Positions 56,495 through 64,000 of a stretch of 64,000 nt of DNA are shown here, piece by piece; position 1 is the first letter of the stretch, and each line of letters opens with the position of its first letter. The position numbers were made by a program, and so were the translations under genes. The notes beneath the pieces are model-generated. The model was given only the letters and a program-made list of their open reading frames with translations. It searched no databases and was not told where the DNA came from. The stretch is from Eutypa lata (taxonomy: Eukaryota; Ascomycota; Sordariomycetes; Xylariales; Diatrypaceae). The stretch is taken from the NCBI GenBank assembly GCA_022661535.1, contig JAKULF010000011.1:1798001-1862000 (forward strand), written 5' to 3'.

Positions 56495-57610
56495 TCATGC
56501 CTCTGTAAGTAATAGTAAAGTAATGTACAGTCTAACCGTCGGGTATCTTCTAATCAACCTGGTTCCAGCCCAGAGCGCCCAAACAATGGCTGAACGGGTT
56601 AGCTTTAAACCAAAATGTGTGAACGCGACCAGATCTTCCAACCCGGATGCCGCGAAAAACACTGTACAAGATGCGGACACGGACGTCGTTAAACCCTCCC
56701 CCAAAATGTAAAAAGTTCCCGTGTCCCAAAAAGCAGTAACGCTTGCCCAGAACACCCAATATAGCCAATCCTCGCCAATGGCTCACGTGCGGAGCTGAGC
56801 TGTGTGAAGACAAAAGAAACGTAAAAGAGGAAAGGAAAACCCAAGTCTATATGCGAGCCAAAAAAAGCAAGTTTTTCCAATCCGAACCCAATTTTCGATG
56901 CCCAACCCAAGGAGACCCAAGTAAGGCCTAAAACATGTATGCGTGCTCTAACGATCCGACCAAATATGATATTACAAGCAATAGCTCTGAAAGGTGAACA
57001 CCGTCGCAGATAGGAATCCAGCCAGAAGTGTGGCGCCCGTGTTGAATCAAGGGATGAATCATGGTCCGGTCGAAAGGGGGCCCTGGAAATGTAAGCCCCC
57101 GTGCGCACTCAGCCGAATGAACAATGCATTGTTCAGACATAATAATGCTGACGTCCTGTTGTTCCTATGCATGATGTCGTGGATCGCGAGTAGTGAAATG
57201 GCACAAATGCCCTGTAAAATCCAAAAAACCAGTGGCCCGGTTAAATTGTTGACCCCGTCTAGTAGTAACGCCGTTCCAATTTCCCAGATCCCCATTGCAA
57301 AAGCAAAAACGTGTATAGATGCATTCAGCGCAACTCTCTCTCCCTTGCTATTCAAAAGCAATCAGCGACAAGATGCAATGTCTTGCTCGCTGTTTTTGGA
57401 ATGTAGTGACGTATTAAATGATATATCGGAATGCTGCAGCCGGTAATAAAACGGCGGTGCATCAGGAATTATGATGTACAAGAGAAGCGCAAGTAAAAGG
57501 ATTAATAAGTCGTATGCTGTTGAATAATGATGGGATCGAAGGAATCGTAGGGCAGACCGCCTAAGGGATGCGGCCAAGCAAAGGCGCACCCAAAGGATCC
57601 AGACCGCCAA
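56495..57610 (-). pseudogene. Broken membrane-protein-like frame (ambiguous)
   Basis: On the reverse strand the frame 57610-57059 is interrupted only by a TGA at 57362-57364. It contains hydrophobic segments such as DLLILLLALLLYIII, HVFAFAMGIWEIGTALLL and GPLVFWILQGICAISLLAI. A second hydrophobic stretch, YWVFWASVTAFWDTGTFYIL, lies at about 56780-56495. This could be a multi-pass membrane protein gene with introns or a decayed one. A forward frame of 150 codons (56994-57446) overlaps it antisense and starts with ATG, so the coding strand is not certain. No family recognised. Confidence 0.3.
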
Positions 57611-57716
57611 CAGCTGTCATGTCGCATTGTTCTGACATGAAGATGTCAAGACGGGTAGCGACTTGCTGGATAGCGCAGCGCAGTCGAATTTCGATGCAAA
57701 GAACCGTGGCCGACTC

Positions 57717-57815
57717 TTATCGGGGCTTGGTGGGCCGCGGAGGGGGCTTGGGCACACCGGTCGTATCGTAGGCTCCACGGCCCATGTTAATCATTTGAGT
57801 TTCCCTGTTAATCAT
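57717..57815 (-). CDS. Candidate 32-aa small protein with spliced 5' leader
   Basis: Reverse strand. The sequence 58288-58088 ends at a GTGAGT donor, and a TCCTCAG acceptor at 57827 precedes ACACCATGA, which gives a 261-nt leader intron. The downstream frame encodes MINRETQMINMGRGAYD followed by a Pro/Lys/Arg-rich end (VPKPPPRPTKPR) and TAA. An upstream ATG at 58288 would, after splicing, make a 71-aa reading frame whose TGA overlaps this start codon (ATGA), a layout compatible with translational control. I do not recognise the peptide. It may instead be part of the larger ambiguous locus that continues to 56495. Confidence 0.35.
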   Translation of the reverse strand: MINRETQMINMGRGAYDTTGVPKPPPRPTKPR

Positions 57816-58288
57816 GGTGTCGATATCTGAGGATGTAGATAATACGAGAACTGAAGACCACGCAGATTAGTGTATATTCGAGGACATTCATTTCTAAATC
57901 TTATTATATATATGGGGAAAGACACGAATATAAATCTTGGGGGGCAAGCCATGACTGCTCTGAAACGGCTCGTGATGGGGCTGTTCTCCAAGTCGAAGTG
58001 AAAAAAAATCGACGGCGGTGCATGGCAAGGAGTAGAATGCAAAAGCAGGAAAATCAGAGTAATAATGGTGCTGCACGTCTGACTCACAATTTTAGAACGT
58101 GGTACGGGCTGCAACGTGGAAGGTCCCAGGGGGTATGGTAATGCGAAAGCGGATTGGTGAGATGTTGAGGCGATGGATACAGCTATGTGCTGAGAGTGGG
58201 TTGTCGAATAGGAGAAGGACCTCAGCGGGAACAGAACAGTTGTACTCGAGAGCGTCTCTGATGGAGATTGGGTATGATTCGCAACCAA

Positions 58289-60360
58289 CAGCTGAGATCA
58301 GCGCCGAAAGCGTCGAAAAAGGATGACGCTTGGGATTTATATAACTGCAACCTTCTTATAACTCTTCGCTTGGGTAGTGTCACAGTCACAGTAGGCTGAT
58401 GCTGATGCTCTGGATCTTTGTCGATGGCCGGAGTTGGAGGGAACGTCTGACTCTTCACAACCGGAAAGGATGGAAGTAAGTGGTATTGTATTGAGACAAC
58501 GAAGATGCTCCAAATGTTGATTTGTTTTTTCTTTCTTCTTTCCTATTCTTGCGAATAATTTCGTCTTTCTTCGAGTCACGCAGGTCTCGGGACCGCTAGT
58601 TATTATAGGTCTTAGGGTTGTGTTGTATTATTGTGTCTTCGTTACCGGATTCGTCTATGTCAGGTACGCTGCAGGGCGTTGGGCTGGAAATACTAGACCG
58701 TTGCAACGCTGGCAAAGTTGGAGGGGGGGGGCCGTGGGCCGATCGCTAAAAAACGCAAGACAGTAAAAACGGACAACGCTGAAGTTGTACAAATGGCGCC
58801 GAGAGCGAGGATGCAGCTTGACACTTTGGGATAAGTTATAGACAAGCAAGCAAAAAATCAACAAGCAGTTGAGACTGGTGTATGAAAGATAGAAAACCCG
58901 TGTCTGAAAGGGAGCGGAGGAGGGCAGACTCTATTAATGTACAGGAAGGAATGCAGGAAAATCTTCGAAATGATAGATAGGTAATATTTGTAGAAAATTC
59001 CGAGTCTTCGTAAGAAGGGGCTTCATTTCTCTTATACCAGGGCTTACAACTTTTTTAAAACCAGCCCAGCACCAGCAGTTACAATGCCTACCCAAGGGAA
59101 AGGAAAGCCAGACTGGACCAGGGTGGCTTTGGCTCATTTACCAGCTCTCGAAGCCTTCCATGTACCCTTGGAATTAATAAATGTTGCCTGTGCTTTAACT
59201 AAAGGGCCCTGACGCGATGTTTAGAGGTACTAGGTAAATGTACCTGGGTACTTAACCTTTTGTAAAGGTACTAGTGAATGTACCCCAGTACATGTCAACC
59301 CGTATGGCATTATGAACGATGTTCCTCTACTTGGCATTCCCAAAATGCACTAGGAAAGCTGGCCCGGCTTGGTGGAAAGTGACGGGGTACATCGAGGGGC
59401 CCGCTGTCTGGTTATTCGGCGATTCAAGGGTACGGGTATGGTTGCCATTCAGTTAGTTACCTAAGTGCTAAGTTATTAGTCTTTCTCCCTTCCGCGCAGT
59501 AGTAAAGTAAATACTTACTTTACATTATCAATAGTTGTGTCTCTACGTCTACATTATACAATATCTCATAAGGTATGTATCACATATTAGTTGGCCTGAG
59601 ATAAAGTGCATACAATATATGAGCAGATGAGGTAGAATACTCATGTATTAGGTTTAGTTATTATAATGCCTGCATGAGGTCTGCTTTAAGGTGGACTATG
59701 TATGTACCTTCGTTGACGTAGTAGGTAGGTGTAGGTTAGGTATGCATGTAAGGAAAACACATACATGTCGCTATAGCACCTAACATGTAGGTAGGTCCAT
59801 ATATTAGCTGAGATGTCCTTGGATGCATACCTCATACTCACCTCCATTACGATAATTAGATTCTGGTAGGTATTGTAAGTGCACAAATTATAGGTAGCGA
59901 AAATGGTTAGCACTAGTATCAGTAGTTTTTGAGTTGGTGATAGAGAACTTCAAACCCTGTACATGTTACCAAGTTGACAGGCATCTTAAAGTGGTTGCTG
60001 CAGTCAACGTTAACATTCTGAGGTAAGCCGTTTTTCCTCTTCGGTATTAACTATACCTTTTGGTATCCGTGTGGTGACCGGGGGAGTTTCAAAACACTTC
60101 CAGGGATTTAGTGGCAGCAAAGGCTACATGAGCTTTAGCAAGGGAGATCCTTTCCTGGCGATCCACTTCGGTAATATCTTCCCCTACGCTAGGCTACGGG
60201 AGGTAAGCTTCCTTTTCTTCGAATTTTTCTCGAATTTCTTTTCCCACAAGGGTTGTCCTAGTCAATACCAACGCACGGTAATGCTAAGGTAACTTAAGTA
60301 CTTAATAGTATGATGTCCAAAGCTTCATCATTCCGTAGGGCAGACAAAGCCTGTCTGTTT
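58289..60360. other. Intergenic, no gene seen
   Basis: TAGGTA/TACATG words are frequent between 59220 and 59800. No convincing open frame. Confidence 0.55.
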
Positions 60361-61129
60361 TCACTCTTGGGTAAAAGGTGACAGGTCCGGGATCGTCGTC
60401 GTTGTTGGGAACGATTGTGTCCCTTCCCTTCCCTGGCGAGAATCTGAATTTTGAGAACTGACAGGTTCCACTACCCGAACGAAGTCATTTTGCGAAAACA
60501 GCGGATACGTATGTATGTAGTTCTGGATAAACGAAGGAGATCTTTGTTTGTGCTTCTTGTTTGATGTCTGGTAAATAGGCGAACTACACATTTGGATCAT
60601 AAGGCTTCTCCCGCGTCCGAGATATTGAACCCGAAGCTCGGGAAAGAGGCGGTCCCCCTGTCTGCCGTTACCTAGATCCGTGAAAATCTTACCGCCTCTC
60701 ATGTTGAGGGTATCATCATAACTATGTATGGCTCTAAGGAGTATAGACAGATATGCGTATACAATGTACGTACTTTACTACATAGATCTGAACACGTAAT
60801 ATGCGACTATCACGTAACTTATTCCCAGGCCCCCCCCTTTATCCGTTATGCACTAGGAGTTGCCGATGCTTAAATGTGCATTGTATCATATAAACTTGTT
60901 TTTTGGCATATCCAGGATCCCTTATTATGCAATGTCGAAGAGCTTTGGCTCTTTTCCCGTTGCTCAGTTGACACTTTACAACCCTTGTAAGAGCAAAGAA
61001 GAAGAAAAATTCGTTGCGAATGTAGAAATAATTAGCGGGGCCGCGGAAAGACACTAGGGGAAGACGGAAATAGGGACGGTTAGAAAGGCCTAATCAAAGT
61101 GCGAAATTTAGCAACACGAGCCACGGCAC

Positions 61130-61190
61130 CGTGCCATCAAGCCATGAAAATCACAAATCTTCCCGTTTCGCGTGTGCCACGGTGGCACGG
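61130..61190. repeat. Two short perfect hairpin motifs
   Basis: GGCACCGTGCC and GTGCCACGGTGGCAC, about 45 bp apart, are each self-complementary around a small centre and share the GTGCC/GGCAC arm. They may be operator-like sites or remnants of an inverted-repeat element. Confidence 0.4.
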
Positions 61191-61264
61191 GCATGGATGT
61201 TACAGAGGTTAAATATATCGTGGTACAACTTCTTCAACCCCCTATCTAACGTTAAGGGCGGAGC

Positions 61265-61290
61265 GGGCTGGCTGGCTGGCTGGCTGGCTG
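61265..61290. repeat. GGCT tetranucleotide microsatellite
   Basis: About six GGCT units that grade into GACT units. Confidence 0.85.
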
Positions 61291-64000
61291 ACTGACTGCT
61301 TAGCTGCTTCAACTCTCCGGAAGTGCCTGTAATGGTCGCCTACTATTCGAAATGAAGCCGGGAGGCATCTCCTCCAGTAGTATGCATAGCTGTTGCCATT
61401 CTGACTACTCTTAAACTAGACCAACTAATACATTTCGTCTAAGCTGGTGTGATGTTACTAGAGATTTACGTAACCATACCTTGACCAATATTGAATTTGT
61501 GATCATAAGCGGGCACCTAAGCAACAGCTCTATCAACGTCTGATACTGAGTCCCAATGGCAGGAAAGGACTTCCCACATCCCTCCGTAGTAGATAGCTAA
61601 GCCAGGTGCTTAGGGCTACCTATTCAAGAGATATAGCCGTGCTTAGTAATTCGGCCTCCCTCAGTATAGTCTGATATCCTATCAGTGGTCTTGGAGTGCA
61701 ACACATCTCTTTATTGGTCTGATATGAGGAGGCACAGCATTCATAGCCTCCTATTATTAGACATATATTAATGAAGGTGTCGTGTGCGTGTGTAAGTGGT
61801 GTATGATCCAATCTGCTCTATCAAGATTCTAGATGTAACTTATCTACGTCACACATTGCAGCAGGCGATCTCATAGATAGTTAAAAGGATCTGTACAAAC
61901 CATCAAATCGGGCCTTCCGTAGTGTCAAGACGAAGCAAGGAGAGTGTCAGGCAACACTGGGAATTCCTTTGCCACGAGATGAGTCTTCCATTTGTCAACA
62001 GGTTGCATTAGTCCCGTGAGGCTATGAACCGCATCACCGGATTCCACGAGGTGCCTGTCAACTTGCCTTGTCTACGTTATAGTTCTACATCCGACCTGTG
62101 GTTTGCCGAGGCTGTAACTATAAAGAACTGAATATAGAGAGCTGGAATCTAAGTACTACTAGGCTGTCACGTATGATGTGGTTGCTCAAGAAGTCAGGTT
62201 CCATGTCGTAATAGGGGGCTCTATATTTTGACAAGCCCGCATGTCCTTAGGCTCTCCCGCTCCAGCCGGAGGTACGACTCATTGTCGGGTGTAAGCGTGT
62301 GCCAGCCGGTCAGTCCCGATAGAGTGTTCCCCAAGCGCATGTGTCAGCATTTCCACGCGGCTGCCACGGGCATAGATGGTACTGGCCACGGAGGAGGCGG
62401 AAAATGTGCAACCCGTACAAGCCGATGAGTCAGATAATTATATCAAAGACACATCAGGAAAAAAAAATATGACAGCCATCTGCTATAGCTAGCCGACGCA
62501 CGCCGTCAGCTGGAAAGGTTTGTGGCTGCGCCATGTGAGAAAAGTTGGGTTGCAGTCCCGGGATAAGCCCGATTGTATCGTCCAGTAGTAAAAGAAGAAG
62601 AAAAAAAGAAAAAGCCTCGGTGATTATTAAATGCTAGTAAATGACATGTATCCGAAGGAAAGTACTTGGGCATGTTTGTACAATAATGATAGGTTCAAGT
62701 GATCGAATTGTTGTCGTATAATATCACAGTAGGTATAAGCAAGCAGTTGAGCTTGGTTCTTACTTCGTAGTCCCCCGCAAACCCCACTATGACTTTACCC
62801 CACGATGGAATGGCCGGAACCTCTACGTAGATATTGGGATCGTTTGTTATAGTCTAACAAAAGCCTCCAAGTCTCATCAGGACAATGGCGTTCACTAAAC
62901 TGAGACTTGTTTCGGCTTCATAGCCAAGTTTAGCAAACTAAGTCGAGTGAGATGGGGTGCACTTATTTTTATCACTTCTATGTTGGTCACTTGTAGTCTC
63001 TTCATCCTCGTCTCGCTCTTGCTCTCGCTCTCCCTCCCTCGTGTACATCGTCATCAAGAATATTCGCGACGATGGACTACTAACTACAGGAACTCAGCTC
63101 AGCCTATATCTTGCATGCCCGATGCCCTGATGTCATTAGTATCTGCGTTGGCATGATAACTCAGCTCCATAAATGTTCGGCGTTGAGGCGCAGTAGCTTA
63201 TGTAGTACGATGGCCAAATCGGTGGCAGCTGGGTTAGCTGTTAGGTACCTATCTATTACCTGATATGTGGGATTAGTAGGTACCTAGGTATGTAAATAGG
63301 TAGGGTAGGTGATAATGGGTTTCTCTGTGAACACACGCGGACGGTCCGGCGCGCTTGCATGTGTGTCTGAAACGCTGCAGCCTACTTGGAAAGGCTCCCG
63401 CCGTATTATGGCCAACAGCTATCGATTTTGGGTATGACAAGAAAATTGAACAAGCTCAAAGTGACCAACACGGCAATAGTGTGCTCGTTTCCCGAAACAC
63501 GATCGATAAAGCAAATGTCGTAGATTCCCGCGCCTTTGGGACCCCACTCGTTCTTTCATCAGCTGTACATAGACTAGGTAAGCTGGATAGTTAATTCTCG
63601 TCGGTGTAACTCTACTGTTAATACGATAGCTAAGTTAGCAATTGCGAAACTCCTGTGGTCTTCAAAAGGCGATTTGCAGGAGACATTGTAAATGCTGACT
63701 GGTAGTTATAGAGAGTATACCTGTCGTTGTGTCATAAAACCCCTGTCTCCTATGTAGCTTGACTTTCTATATAAAACCGCTTCACTAGTGATGAGAGACA
63801 AAATTTGGTGCTGGGTAGCTATCAGTATCTTTCTACATTGTGAACATTTAATATCCAAAATTCATGTAATATCACAAGTAGTATGGTATGATATATCGCA
63901 ATACTTATCAGATGTGCACATTGTGATGTCATATTTACCTGGTGTTATAACTATTGCATGAATGTCCTTCAAATGGCATGATATATCTCGGTACAGGTCA

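Larger units (their letters stand above)
60361..64000. other. Intergenic to the right edge, no convincing gene
   Basis: A 113-codon reverse frame (60702-60361) has no recognisable features. A GGCT tandem lies at 61265-61290 and TAGGTA words at 63240-63310. Small perfect inverted repeats occur near 61130-61185. Confidence 0.5.

Noticed and set aside
60361..60702. 113-codon reverse frame
   Set aside because: Low-complexity Ser/Gln/Thr composition, no motif, no supporting splice or promoter context.
1..64000. CRISPR array, secondary-metabolite cluster or telomeric repeats
   Set aside because: No spaced repeats, no polyketide, peptide or terpene synthase genes, and no TTAGGG arrays are visible. 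CRISPR is not expected in a fungus.

Overview
The window reads as nuclear DNA of a filamentous ascomycete (Pezizomycotina, probably Sordariomycetes). The evidence is short GT..AG introns of about 50-200 nt, fungus-specific families (Zn2Cys6 regulator with fungal middle-homology region, GH64 and PL20-like secreted carbohydrate enzymes, NACHT/ankyrin STAND proteins), and an AT isochore that carries the footprint of repeat-induced point mutation (RIP). The species cannot be named from sequence alone. Gene density is low: about 13 convincing protein genes in 64 kb, separated by long intergenic stretches rich in TAGGTA/TACATA-type words and homopolymers.

Layout. 1-3640: RIP-mutated AT isochore, no genes, sharp right border. 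3923-5964 (+): a protein with four ZZ zinc fingers, each split by an intron at the same codon. 7367-9390 (+): secreted endonuclease/exonuclease/phosphatase-family nuclease. 10654-11703 (+): DnaJ-domain protein. 11974-12213: a decayed coding fragment. 14627-17671 (+): WD40 protein of the WDR62/MAPKBP1 type. 18817-19755 (+): short-chain dehydrogenase, convergent with 21400-22856 (-): SCP-X-type thiolase. 24074-27960 (-): relic of a NACHT/ankyrin STAND (NLR-like) gene with premature stops, a damaged splice junction and no P-loop. A detached STAND N-terminal fragment lies at 29393-29593 (-), and a small Cys-rich gene (28770, +) sits between the two pieces. 31209-33800 (-): Zn2Cys6 transcription factor, four exons. 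37040-37279 (-): coding fragment with one stop. 38405-39793 (-): GH64 beta-1,3-glucanase. 42581-43043 (-): ATX1-type copper chaperone. 44306-46729 (-): Rqc1/TCF25. 51643-52633 (-): PL20-like polysaccharide lyase. 56495-58288 (-): an ambiguous locus with a possible small-protein mRNA that has a 5' UTR intron, and a broken membrane-protein-like frame. 58289-64000: no convincing gene.

The genes do not form an evident biosynthetic cluster. They mix housekeeping functions (ribosome quality control, copper delivery, WD40 scaffold, chaperone) with accessory, environment-facing ones (secreted nuclease, glucanase, polysaccharide lyase, regulator). The accessory character, the RIP block at the left edge and the decayed NLR-like genes together suggest a rapidly evolving region. 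Exon coordinates were derived by hand from frames and splice consensus, and no transcript evidence was available.
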